A DNA stretch of 64,000 nt from positions 2,480,001 to 2,544,000 of the forward strand of contig NZ_CP109994.1 in the NCBI RefSeq assembly GCF_025947065.1. The letters are read 5' to 3'. Source of the DNA: Flavobacterium sp. N1736. GTDB taxonomy: Bacteria > Bacteroidota > Bacteroidia > Flavobacteriales > Flavobacteriaceae. Under the pieces are notes generated by a model that did not search any database, was not told the origin of the DNA, and worked only from the letters and a program-made list of their open reading frames with translations. Position numbers and translations under genes: made by a program. Positions 18,878 through 27,134 of this stretch are shown here, in pieces. Every line of letters starts with the position of its first letter. Within the stretch, counting starts at the first letter, position 1.

Positions 18878-18915
18878 AAAAAGCCCTGTAAAACAAATAT
18901 TTTACAAGGCTTTTT
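18878..18915 (-). terminator. Terminator after MFS transporter gene
   Basis: Stem of about 16 bp with one mismatch (AAAAAGCCCTGTAAAA against TTTTACAAGGCTTTTT), six-nt loop, T-run at the minus-strand 3' end, 26 bp after the MFS stop codon. Good intrinsic terminator for the TetR/small protein/MFS operon. Confidence 0.8.
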
Positions 18916-18940
18916 ATTTAAGTATGCGAATAGTTAGGCT

Positions 18941-20203
18941 TTATTCAAGAATAACAGGAACATCGAGCGTTTTATCTTTTGTTTTTGCCAATTGATTGAC
19001 TCTCCACATTAAAAATACGGTGGTTAAAGTAACCGCAGCAATAACATAACCCAGAACATCATAGTTTTCAAGAGGTGATGTTTTTGTTTTTTGGTGCACA
19101 ATAAATCCCGCACAAACAGCTGCAATTCCGCCTGCAATTTGCTGTAATGATGATGTAATCGACATATAGGCGCCACGATCTTTCATTTCAGGAATTGCTG
19201 TATTTAGCGTTGTTGCAGGAATCATTCGGCTCATGATTCCCATAAATAAAATCATGTTGATTACGACGATTTCCCATAGCGGAATTGGATTTAAGTTGGT
19301 GTAAATTAAAATCATAACGATTGAAATTACAGATCCTGCGGCAAACAATTTAAACTTGCTTACTTTATCACTTAATTTTCCAACTAAAGGCATTATAAAT
19401 AATACTGAAATTCCGGTAAAGAAAAATACCATTGGCAATTCGAGCTGGCTAATATGAATATTGTTTACCAAAAACGCACTTCCAAAGGGCTGTAACATAA
19501 AACCTCCAACAGAAAGAAACGCAATTGACGTAAAACCTATCTGATATTGTTTGTTGCTAAGCGTATGCCAAAGGTGCAAAAACGGACTTTTGTCTGATTG
19601 CAATTCTAAATGTTTGGTGATTGGTTTCATTTGGGTTAAAATTGCAATTAAAATAAGCAATCCTAAAACGGCGATCATAATAAATGCCGAATGCCAGCCC
19701 CAGTTATTGGCAAAATATAATCCTACGGGAATACCTAAAATCTGGCTTGTTGCAAATGCCATTTGAATAAAACCCATAACACGGCCTCTTTGCTGAATAA
19801 CGAATAAATCAGTCACAATAGCTAATGAAACAGAACCAATTACACCGCCAAAAAGTCCGGTAACGATTCTTGCCATTAACAGCATTTGGTAACTTGTAGA
19901 AAGGGCACAAAAAACAGTACCAATTATAAATCCGGTGTAAAAGAATATGAGGAGTTTTTTTCTGTCAAACTTATCTGCAAAACCCGCAGCAAGCAATCCC
20001 GAAACCCCGGCACTAAATGCATAAGCCGAAACCGCAAAACCAAAGTTTGCCGTTGTCATGTCTAATGTTTTCATCAGGATATCTCCCAACGGAGAAATGA
20101 CCATAAAATCGAGTATAACAGTGAATTGTAAGAGCGCCAGTATGGCAATAATTATTTTTTGGTTGGAAGTAAAAGCCGGAACTTCTATTTTAGTTTTTTC
20201 CAT
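18941..20203 (-). CDS. MFS efflux transporter (DHA1/AraJ type)
   Basis: Inner-membrane major facilitator superfamily exporter, 420 residues with twelve predicted hydrophobic segments. The N-terminal IIIAILALLQFTVILDFMVI begins TM1, and the signature GLLAAGFADKFDRKKLLIFF is the conserved loop between TM2 and TM3. The second half has GLLLIL-type helices and FIMPLVGKLSDKVSKFK, the repeat of the loop motif. It resembles drug or sugar-efflux proton antiporters. It is last in a three-gene operon after a TetR regulator and a 75-residue protein, which suggests export of the compound that the TetR protein senses. The substrate cannot be read from sequence. Confidence 0.9.
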   Translation of the reverse strand: MEKTKIEVPAFTSNQKIIIAILALLQFTVILDFMVISPLGDILMKTLDMTTANFGFAVSAYAFSAGVSGLLAAGFADKFDRKKLLIFFYTGFIIGTVFCALSTSYQMLLMARIVTGLFGGVIGSVSLAIVTDLFVIQQRGRVMGFIQMAFATSQILGIPVGLYFANNWGWHSAFIMIAVLGLLILIAILTQMKPITKHLELQSDKSPFLHLWHTLSNKQYQIGFTSIAFLSVGGFMLQPFGSAFLVNNIHISQLELPMVFFFTGISVLFIMPLVGKLSDKVSKFKLFAAGSVISIVMILIYTNLNPIPLWEIVVINMILFMGIMSRMIPATTLNTAIPEMKDRGAYMSITSSLQQIAGGIAAVCAGFIVHQKTKTSPLENYDVLGYVIAAVTLTTVFLMWRVNQLAKTKDKTLDVPVILE

Positions 20204-20225
20204 TTTAACGGTTTGTATTTTTTGA

Positions 20226-20453
20226 TTAGGTTAATTCCTGGCACTCGTGGCCAAGTTGATTGATGATATTGATAATTATTTCCGGCTCGAGTGTTTCTGA
20301 AACAACACGAAGTACACGGTCGACATCTTCGCAATCGACGCTCCATTGCTGAATATCTTTATGATTGCCTAATGTTGTATTTATGGCACAATCCGGATAT
20401 ATTTTATCAATATTTGTTTTAAAAATATGTATTTTTTGTAAATCTGTTTCCAT
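20226..20453 (-). CDS. Small HMA-like ferredoxin-fold protein without CxxC
   Basis: A 75-residue soluble protein. The pattern IHIFKTNI, WSVDCEDVDRVLRVVSE and EIIINIINQLGHECQEL resembles the beta-alpha-beta-beta-alpha-beta heavy-metal-associated fold, but the metal-binding CxxC is absent; two lone cysteines are at DCAIN and VDCED. It sits between the TetR gene (6 bp gap) and the MFS gene (22 bp gap), so it is part of that operon. Role unknown; it may be a degenerate metal chaperone or a small ligand-binding accessory. Assignment rests on pattern only. Confidence 0.65.
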   Translation of the reverse strand: METDLQKIHIFKTNIDKIYPDCAINTTLGNHKDIQQWSVDCEDVDRVLRVVSETLEPEIIINIINQLGHECQELT

Positions 20454-20459
20454 AATTTT

Positions 20460-21056
20460 TCATGGTTTTAAAGCTTTTACTGCAGCCTGAAAGGCTTCTT
20501 TCATTATTTCTTTGGTTAACACAAATGGTTTTCCTCCCAAACTTTTTCCTTCGGTATGAAAGTTCAACAAAGTGTATAACGGCCCGTAGGCGATACTCCA
20601 AAAAGCTTCAAATGACATCGGAATTAGCTCTTTATTTTCCAGTCCGTTATCTATAAACTGTTTCATAATAGCCCTGAAATCTGAGAACTCTTTAATAGTG
20701 TCTAAAATAGCTTCTGAGTGAGGCGAATGTTTAATAATTTCAAAAAATGCAACTTCTTTTGGATATTTCATGGTAAAGTCGGCGCGGTTTTCCCATTGTC
20801 TCCACAAACCTTCTTCAAACGACATATCCGGCGAAAAATCTTTAATCGTTCCCGCAAAAAACTTTAATGCAATTTTGCCGCCTATTTTCTGAATCAAATC
20901 ATCCTTGTCTTTGTAATAAATATATAAAGTCGCGACGGAAATATTACAGGCTTTTGCTAATTTGTTCATACTAAAACCCTGAAATCCGTCTCGTACAATT
21001 TGATCAATCGCATTTTCGATCACCAAATTTTCCTTATCAATATCTCTTACTCTCAT
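20460..21056 (-). CDS. TetR/AcrR-family transcriptional regulator
   Basis: About 198 residues from the ATG at 21054-21056 (MRVRDIDKENLVIENAIDQI). This gives a normal TetR helix-turn-helix: GFQGFSMNKLAKACNISVAT then LYIYYKDKDDL. A longer in-frame start at 21101 is rejected because it lies within the operator and upstream of the -7 box. The C-terminal ligand domain is typical in size, with PKEVAFFEIIKHSP and EAFWSIAYGPLYTLL. Likely represses its own operon, which encodes the HMA-like protein and MFS exporter, until an exported compound binds. Transcribed divergently from ribB. Confidence 0.9.
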   Translation of the reverse strand: MRVRDIDKENLVIENAIDQIVRDGFQGFSMNKLAKACNISVATLYIYYKDKDDLIQKIGGKIALKFFAGTIKDFSPDMSFEEGLWRQWENRADFTMKYPKEVAFFEIIKHSPHSEAILDTIKEFSDFRAIMKQFIDNGLENKELIPMSFEAFWSIAYGPLYTLLNFHTEGKSLGGKPFVLTKEIMKEAFQAAVKALKP

Positions 21057-21072
21057 GCAACTCAATTTTTGA

Positions 21073-21103
21073 CAAAGATAAAATAATAAATGAATGAGCA
21101 TTC
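21073..21103 (-). promoter_or_regulatory. tetR promoter and palindromic operator
   Basis: The minus strand has TATCTTTG (plus-strand 21073-21080), an exact TAnnTTTG -7 box, 17 bp before the TetR start. Between -7 and the expected -33 lies the palindrome GAATGAGCATTC (21092-21103), with 5-bp perfect arms. This is a classic arrangement for TetR autorepression. Confidence 0.65.
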
Positions 21104-21170
21104 TTTTATTTATTATTTTTTTTATTTTATTTTATTGACTTACATCAAACTTTCCGATTTAAAACAACTT

Positions 21171-21178
21171 TAGATTTG
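21171..21178 (+). promoter_or_regulatory. ribB promoter -7 box
   Basis: TAGATTTG, exact match to TAnnTTTG, 33 bp before the ribB ATG; predicted transcription start about 21185. No FMN riboswitch fits in the short leader. Confidence 0.5.
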
Positions 21179-21210
21179 CGGGGTAAAATTTAATTATAGA
21201 ATCCATAACA

Positions 21211-21873
21211 ATGATAGATACATTAATAAGTCCGTTAGAAAAATTTGGTTTAACCAGTTATGAACGCGTAGAAAATGCTTTAAAACATTTGCAAAACGGA
21301 AAAGGCATTTTACTTACCGATGACGAAGACAGGGAAAATGAAGGCGATTTGATTTTTTCTGCTCAACATATGAATGTTGCCGATATGGCTTTGATGATTC
21401 GTGAATGCAGCGGAATTGTTTGTCTTTGCCTGACAAATGAAAAAGCCGATGCATTGGATTTGCCTTATATGGTGCACGAAAATACAAGCAGTTTTCAAAC
21501 TCCGTTTACAATTACTATCGAAGCTGCAAAAGGCGTTACAACAGGAGTTTCTGCGGCAGACAGAATAACCACGATTAAAGCCGCCTGCAATGAAAATGCA
21601 AAACCTTCAGATTTGGCAAGACCGGGACACATTTTTCCGCTTCGTGGAAAGAAAAACGGCGTTCTCGAAAGAAACGGACACACGGAAGGAAGTATCGATT
21701 TAATGAAATTAGCGGGCTTAAAACCTCAGGCGATTTTGTGTGAACTAATGAATGAAGATGGCACGATGGCCAAACTTGACAAAATAATTAGCTTTGCAGA
21801 GCAGCACGATTTAATAGTTTTATCGATAGAAGATATTGCCTATTACCGTAAATTTGTGGCAGACTACATTTAA
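21211..21873 (+). CDS. ribB: 3,4-dihydroxy-2-butanone-4-phosphate synthase
   Basis: Riboflavin biosynthesis enzyme that converts ribulose 5-phosphate to 3,4-dihydroxy-2-butanone 4-phosphate and formate, in the cytoplasm. 220 residues, stand-alone RibB length with no GTP cyclohydrolase II domain. Metal-binding and catalytic motifs are [14 protein letters not shown] (residues about 36-49), the substrate loop TGVSAADR (about 111) and [10 protein letters not shown] with [15 protein letters not shown] (about 139-170), including the conserved His and Glu. A Crp/Fnr-family regulator gene follows after one base, so both are in one transcript. Transcribed divergently from the TetR efflux operon. Confidence 0.96.
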   Translation: MIDTLISPLEKFGLTSYERVENALKHLQNGKGILLTDDEDRENEGDLIFSAQHMNVADMALMIRECSGIVCLCLTNEKADALDLPYMVHENTSSFQTPFTITIEAAKGVTTGVSAADRITTIKAACNENAKPSDLARPGHIFPLRGKKNGVLERNGHTEGSIDLMKLAGLKPQAILCELMNEDGTMAKLDKIISFAEQHDLIVLSIEDIAYYRKFVADYI

Positions 21874-21874
21874 G

Positions 21875-22447
21875 ATGATATACGAACAGCTTGGTCATTA
21901 CATTAAAAAGAATATCGAGATTTGCGATGAAGATTTAAATACCATTCTTTCTTATTTTAAACCTTTAAAACATAAAAAGAATGATCTTTTGCTTTCTCAG
22001 GGACAAACCAGCCAACAGAGTTTTTTTGTTGGCAAGGGTTGTTTAAGAATTTTTTTTATTAATGAAGAAGGAAAAGATGTTACGCGATATATTGCTTTCG
22101 AAAATCAGCTGGCAACGGCTTTGGTAAGTTTTATTACAAAATCTCCTTCGGCAGAATATATTCAGGTAGTCGAAAAATCAGAACTTTTAAGCATTAGCCA
22201 TGACGATTTTAATTATTTGATGGAAACGATTCCGCAATGGCGCGCCTTTTATTCTGTTTATCTCGAAAAGGCTTACGTTAATAGTTCAAACCGATTAATG
22301 TCGTTTACTACAATGGATGCATTAGAAAGATACCATCAGCTTTTGCAAGTAAACCCAACGATTGTAAAGCGCCTGCCAAATAAAATCGTGGCATCATATA
22401 TTAATATTTCGCAGGAAACTTTAAGCCGTTTAAAATCTAAAATTTGA
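21875..22447 (+). CDS. Crp/Fnr-family transcriptional regulator
   Basis: 190 residues starting at the ATG at 21875, directly after the ribB stop (TAAGATG). Cyclic-nucleotide-binding beta-roll: LLSQGQTSQQSFFVGKGCLR and EGKDVTRYIAFENQLATALV. A C-terminal winged helix has RLPNKIVASYINISQETLSR, with the recognition helix near SQETLSRLKSK; the protein stops soon after, as many flavobacterial members do. It lacks the CRP cAMP-binding PRSAx motif, so the effector is unknown. Coupling to ribB suggests it is expressed along with riboflavin synthesis, but its target is not visible. Confidence 0.88.
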   Translation: MIYEQLGHYIKKNIEICDEDLNTILSYFKPLKHKKNDLLLSQGQTSQQSFFVGKGCLRIFFINEEGKDVTRYIAFENQLATALVSFITKSPSAEYIQVVEKSELLSISHDDFNYLMETIPQWRAFYSVYLEKAYVNSSNRLMSFTTMDALERYHQLLQVNPTIVKRLPNKIVASYINISQETLSRLKSKI

Positions 22448-22506
22448 TGACAGAACCTGCGTTTTTGTCATCCCGAAGAACGAGATACATTGTGATTATG
22501 TTTGTT

Positions 22507-22649
22507 TAGTCCCTACGGGACAATTGTATAACCGGAACATTTTTTCTACCAACATTTAACCTCTACGAGGTACAAAATCAAATACTCCTTTAGGAGTTAA
22601 ATATTGGTAGAAATTAAATTAGAATGTAACAATTGTCCCATAGGGACTA
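22507..22649. repeat. Long nested inverted repeat (REP/MITE-like)
   Basis: Outer arms TAGTCCCTACGGGACAATTGT (22507-22527) pair with the complement at 22629-22649 with one bulge position. Inner arms TCTACCAACATTTAAC (22545-22560) pair with 22596-22611. Two small hairpins sit inside: CCTCTACGAGG, and ACTCCTTTAGGAGT. The whole 143-bp element can fold as one cruciform. It fills the 390-bp gap after the Crp/Fnr gene; no ORF is convincing there. Resembles bacterial REP-type or non-autonomous mobile palindromes. Confidence 0.75.
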
Positions 22650-22770
22650 CATATAAAAATTACACACCACAGTTTGATCGATAGATTTAAAAAATAAGGA
22701 GTAAAATTCTTTCAATCTGATTATCAACAATATCCGAAGCGAAAAATCAAAACGGTTTAAAAGAAAATAC

Positions 22771-22778
22771 TATATTTG
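22771..22778 (+). promoter_or_regulatory. Promoter -7 box for sensor kinase
   Basis: TATATTTG matches TAnnTTTG exactly, 58 bp before the TTG start of the LytS-type kinase. A small GC hairpin GCCGGGC follows at once. Confidence 0.5.
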
Positions 22779-22836
22779 CCGGGCAAAAAATGCCAAAAAA
22801 ATCCGCTAACAGTATTCCCTTTATTTAAAAACATCT

Positions 22837-24402
22837 TTGAAATTCTCTTTAAAAAATATCTTTTCAGGTCGTAACTTTATCATTTTAGGAATCGTTTTTA
22901 TTGCGCTTACGTTACTTTCTATTTATGTATTAAGTAATTTAATTACTCAAATCACCGAAAAATCAAATACGGAAAGTACCAAACGAAATTTTCTTAAACG
23001 AGAAGAAGTCGTGCAACAGGAATTCTCCCGTTTTCTGGAAACTCAAAAAGAGCTCGATCATATTATTAAAATTAGTAATGCTGAAAATCTGGCAGATCAT
23101 TTAAGAGTTTTAAGCACGATTCATACCAATGATAGTTTGATTAAAAACACCTGGTTTCAGATTAACAATAATAAAATAGAATTTACAACTTCTAAAAACA
23201 ATGCAAATCGTGATGCTTCTATAAAAGATTTTATTCTTAAAAATAATGCCAAAAATCAATCCGGCGCTATTATAAAAGACAAAGAAAACTTTTTTTGGCG
23301 TATTTATTTTAAGTCGGTTGCTGCAAACGGCACCATCGTTCGATATGGTTTTGATGTGGATCTTAAAGCACTGCAATCTTATTTTTATACGATCAACCAA
23401 AATTTACCCAATTATGCTTTTGTTTTTGATGAACATGGAACTATTATTTATCATCCTGAAATAAACCTTTTAGAAAAGAATGCTTTTAAGATTGCCAACC
23501 TGACTTCGGCTGATACTACTTTTATCAATGACGAGTTTTACGGCAAAAAAATAGCGTTATCAGAATATCTGAAATTGGATATTGTGCGCTATACAAAACG
23601 GCTTAATGTAAAAAACACGAATTGGTATATTTCTGTAAACTCACCAAAAGAAATTGGAAATGAAGATGTCGATTCTGTAAAAAAATACGCTTCTTTAATA
23701 TATGTTATCACGACTTCGATACTGATTTTGTTTTTTTATCTTTTTACCATTTTTAACAAAAAAACATTCCGCGAAAAAGCCATTCTTTCGAGAGAAAAGA
23801 ACAGACTTCTGTTAGAAAATGAAAAGATAAATAAAGAGAAAGCACTGATACAGTTGCAACAGCTGAAAGAACAAATTAATCCTCATTTTTTATTCAATTC
23901 GCTAAACTCACTTTATATGCTTATTGACAGCGATACAGGCGTTGCACGAAAATTTACGCTCAATCTTTCTAAGATTTACCGCTACTTAATTAATCCGCCG
24001 TTGCAAAATATTGTGACGCTGCAGGAGGAACTTCTTTTTATAGAAAAGTACATTTTTTTACAGCAGACAAGGTTTAAAAAAGAATTCATTTTTACGGTTG
24101 ATATCGTTGATGATGAGAATGTTCTGTCGAAAAAAGTTCCGTATCTGGCTTTTCAGATTGCGATAGAAAATGCTCTAAAACACAATATTGCTTCAGATGA
24201 AAATCCGTTGGAAATTAGTATTGAAATTAGAGAAACCGAGGTTATTATCACCAATAATCTAAATGAAAAACAAAACTCCGAAAAGGGGTCACAATTTGGT
24301 CATAAATATTTAGAAAGTATTTATACTTTTTATGCTAAAAATGATTTTCGAGCTTACAAAAAAGACGGGAAATTTACTTGCATTTTACCTCTAATTGGAT
24401 AA
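22837..24402 (+). CDS. LytS/YehU-type sensor histidine kinase
   Basis: Membrane sensor kinase, 521 residues, starting with TTG at 22837. The frame has a stop codon at 22807-22809 and no ATG before residue 1, and the first membrane segment (about 14-33, IILGIVFIALTLLSIYVL) requires this start. An extracytoplasmic Cache-like sensor region (about 35-280, with YAFVFDEHGTIIYHPE) is followed by TM2 (about 288-308) and a coiled coil. The His_kinase domain then has QINPHFLFNSLNSLY, with His350 the phosphoacceptor, and an HATPase region IAIENALKHN. The partner is likely the LytTR regulator at 31869-32627 on the far side of the metalloprotease/SusCD genes. No response regulator lies nearer. Confidence 0.9.
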   Translation: MKFSLKNIFSGRNFIILGIVFIALTLLSIYVLSNLITQITEKSNTESTKRNFLKREEVVQQEFSRFLETQKELDHIIKISNAENLADHLRVLSTIHTNDSLIKNTWFQINNNKIEFTTSKNNANRDASIKDFILKNNAKNQSGAIIKDKENFFWRIYFKSVAANGTIVRYGFDVDLKALQSYFYTINQNLPNYAFVFDEHGTIIYHPEINLLEKNAFKIANLTSADTTFINDEFYGKKIALSEYLKLDIVRYTKRLNVKNTNWYISVNSPKEIGNEDVDSVKKYASLIYVITTSILILFFYLFTIFNKKTFREKAILSREKNRLLLENEKINKEKALIQLQQLKEQINPHFLFNSLNSLYMLIDSDTGVARKFTLNLSKIYRYLINPPLQNIVTLQEELLFIEKYIFLQQTRFKKEFIFTVDIVDDENVLSKKVPYLAFQIAIENALKHNIASDENPLEISIEIRETEVIITNNLNEKQNSEKGSQFGHKYLESIYTFYAKNDFRAYKKDGKFTCILPLIG

Positions 24403-24509
24403 AAAGAAAACATTCACTCCCAAAAAAAAGCCACTCACTCCATTTTGTTTTTTTTAACATAATTTATCGAATATTTTCGACAAAAATTAACTTAAACTTA
24501 ACTTTCACA

Positions 24510-27107
24510 ATGAGGGAAAAGGCAATATTGATGAATCTGAAAAACATTGTTTTAGTAGCAGCGCTATTAAGTACATGTTCTGTGGTTTCTCAAAAAAAGA
24601 ATAAAAAAGACAAAGAAAATACAGAACAAGCTGCAGATTCCCTTAAATCTTCAAAAGGGAAAAATTACAACGACCTTATTAAAAAGGGAACTTTCAAAAA
24701 AGGCTTGTTCAATACCATTCAGGTTAAAACAGATTTATATTTAGAAATAAACGATTCGCTTTTTCAAAGGGAATTTTTAGTAGTTAATAAACTTTCTAAT
24801 GTTCCAATGCCGGTTAACGATGCCGGACTTAATAAAGGAATAAATTACGAAAACAAGATTATTACTTTTCATAAAGATCTTGTTGCAAAAAAAGTTTGGG
24901 TAAAGTCATCTGTCCCAAAAGTTTCTTCGCCTGTTGGAGACGCAATTACAGCATCGGTAAACAGCAATTTCTCAGAATCAATTATCGAAGTTTTTGATAT
25001 TGAAACAAAAAATAATGATTCTACTTCGATTGTAATTAAAGCAAATAAAGTTTTTGACGGAAAACAAAAGAGTTTTAATGATGTTTTAAGCAATATTGGT
25101 CTTGGCGGATCTGTAAAATCAGAGCTTTCGTATATAGAAAGTGTGAAGACGTTTCCAAATAATATTGTGGTTAAATCTCAGCTTACGACTTCTGTTGCCG
25201 AAGGCGGTCCTGCCCTTTCGGTTACTCTTGGCGTAACAAGTAATATTATTTTGTTGGATAAAACACCAATGCAAGCCCGTTTTGCGGATAAACGCATTGG
25301 TTATTTCTCAGAAAAACACTGGTATTTTAGCGATGACCAACAGGCAATGCGTGAGAAGGAATTGATTACTCGCTGGAGATTAGAGCCTAAAAAAGAGGAC
25401 ATTGAAAAATATAAAAATGGCGAATTAGTAGAGCCAAAAAAGCCTATTGTTTACTACATCGATCCTTCGACTCCTAAACAATGGCGCTCTTATATCATCG
25501 AAGGGGTTCGTGACTGGCAAATTGCATTTGAAAAAGCAGGCTTTAAAAATGCGGTTATTGCCAAAGAACCTACTGATGAAGACACTGATTTTGATATAGA
25601 TGACGTTCGTTATTCTGTTATCACTTATGTTGCATCGCAAAAATCTAATGCGATGGGACCAGCGGTTGTTGATCCTAGAAGTGGCGAAATTATAGAATCA
25701 GATATTATTTGGTGGCATAATGTGATGACGTCACTTCATAGCTGGATGCGCATACAAACGGGTGCAATCGATCCAAAAGCAAGAGGAAATAAATTTAGTG
25801 ATGAACATATGGGAGAAGCAATTCGTTTTGTTTCGTCTCATGAAGTAGGTCACACCTTTGGTTTAAAACACAATATGGGCGCTTCATTTGCTTATGATGT
25901 AGAATCGCTTCGTTCTAAGGATTTTACGGCAAAAATGGGCGGAACTGCTCCTTCTATCATGGATTATGCACGATATAATTATATCGCTCAGCCGGAAGAT
26001 AATGTAGAAGCCATTACGCCAAAAATTGGTGAATATGACAAATACGCCATCGAATGGGGTTACAGATGGTACGCGAATGAAAATGAGGAACATGCTGCTT
26101 TAAACGCTTTGATTACGAAACATCAGGATGATCCAATTTATTTTTACGGAGAACAACAAGACGGAGATGCCACAATTGATCCGCGTTCACAATCTGAAGA
26201 TTTAGGAAATGATGCCATGAAAGCCAGCGAATATGGGCTTAAAAACTTAAAAAGGGTTGTAAGTCATATTCTGGAATGGACGTATGATAAAGATGAATCG
26301 TATTACGGAACAGGTAAACTTTATATTGGCGCAATTGGTCAATGGAATTTGTATAACTATCATGTATTAAGCAATCTTGGCGGTATTTATTTAAACACTA
26401 CCGTTCACGGCGATAATAAAGCGAGTTATATTCCGGTACCGGCTGCGGTGCAAAAAAGAGCGGTTGCTTATTTATTAAAAAATAGTATTGCGCTTCCTGA
26501 ATGGTTGTTTTTTAATGCGATTTTGGATAAAACAAATCCTTTAAAAGATTCTCCGCTTGGACCTTACGAATATACGCCTTACACATTGGCAAGAGAGCTT
26601 CAATATGGAATATTGTACAGTATGTTAAGCGATGATCGTTTGTTGCGAATTACTGAAAACGAATTATTTCAGCGTAACGAAACGAAAGAAAATGTGTTTA
26701 CGGTAACGCAATTATTTAAAACGTTACGCCAGAATATTTTTGCTTCGACGATTCAAAATAAATCATTGACAATTTTGGAACGTCTGACTCAGAAAAATTA
26801 TGTTGATGTTTTAATTGTATCAACAAATAAACTTTTTGAAAAAACGGAGCCTAAAAAGAGTATCGAAATTCAGGAAAACCTAAGCATGCCTCAGTTGTGT
26901 GATTATTTAGATAATTCGAAAATGGCACGCAACATTAATCAATCTTCTTTAAAAAGAGTTTCGGAAGTTACATCTGATAAAAAAGGAGAATTAAATCAGG
27001 TTTTGCAATTATTAAAATCAAAAAGAAGTATTGGAAATCAGGAAACCAAAAACCATTATTTCGACCTGATTCAGCGTATAGAAAGAGCATTAAACAACAC
27101 ATTATAA
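24510..27107 (+). CDS. Secreted zinc-dependent metalloprotease (DUF5117/DUF5118 type)
   Basis: About 865 residues; start at ATG 24510 (MREKAILMNLKNIVLVAALL) or the internal ATG at 24531, each giving a signal peptide ending near CSVVSQ. A longer frame back to 24378 overlaps the kinase and is rejected. The protein has a charged linker after the signal, a DUF5118-like N-terminal part, a DUF5117 part (LDKTPMQARFADKRIGYF) and the catalytic motif HEVGHTFGLKHN (His444, Glu445, His448, His454), followed by SIMDYARYNY as the Met-turn candidate. It probably cuts proteins outside or in the periplasm to feed the SusC/SusD pair directly downstream (27-bp gap). Substrate unknown. Confidence 0.9.
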   Translation: MREKAILMNLKNIVLVAALLSTCSVVSQKKNKKDKENTEQAADSLKSSKGKNYNDLIKKGTFKKGLFNTIQVKTDLYLEINDSLFQREFLVVNKLSNVPMPVNDAGLNKGINYENKIITFHKDLVAKKVWVKSSVPKVSSPVGDAITASVNSNFSESIIEVFDIETKNNDSTSIVIKANKVFDGKQKSFNDVLSNIGLGGSVKSELSYIESVKTFPNNIVVKSQLTTSVAEGGPALSVTLGVTSNIILLDKTPMQARFADKRIGYFSEKHWYFSDDQQAMREKELITRWRLEPKKEDIEKYKNGELVEPKKPIVYYIDPSTPKQWRSYIIEGVRDWQIAFEKAGFKNAVIAKEPTDEDTDFDIDDVRYSVITYVASQKSNAMGPAVVDPRSGEIIESDIIWWHNVMTSLHSWMRIQTGAIDPKARGNKFSDEHMGEAIRFVSSHEVGHTFGLKHNMGASFAYDVESLRSKDFTAKMGGTAPSIMDYARYNYIAQPEDNVEAITPKIGEYDKYAIEWGYRWYANENEEHAALNALITKHQDDPIYFYGEQQDGDATIDPRSQSEDLGNDAMKASEYGLKNLKRVVSHILEWTYDKDESYYGTGKLYIGAIGQWNLYNYHVLSNLGGIYLNTTVHGDNKASYIPVPAAVQKRAVAYLLKNSIALPEWLFFNAILDKTNPLKDSPLGPYEYTPYTLARELQYGILYSMLSDDRLLRITENELFQRNETKENVFTVTQLFKTLRQNIFASTIQNKSLTILERLTQKNYVDVLIVSTNKLFEKTEPKKSIEIQENLSMPQLCDYLDNSKMARNINQSSLKRVSEVTSDKKGELNQVLQLLKSKRSIGNQETKNHYFDLIQRIERALNNTL

Positions 27108-27134
27108 AATTTTTAACCAAACCCAAATTCCAGA

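Noticed and set aside
21102..21210. FMN riboswitch before ribB
   Set aside because: The leader after the predicted promoter is only about 26 nt and no conserved RFN text is visible.
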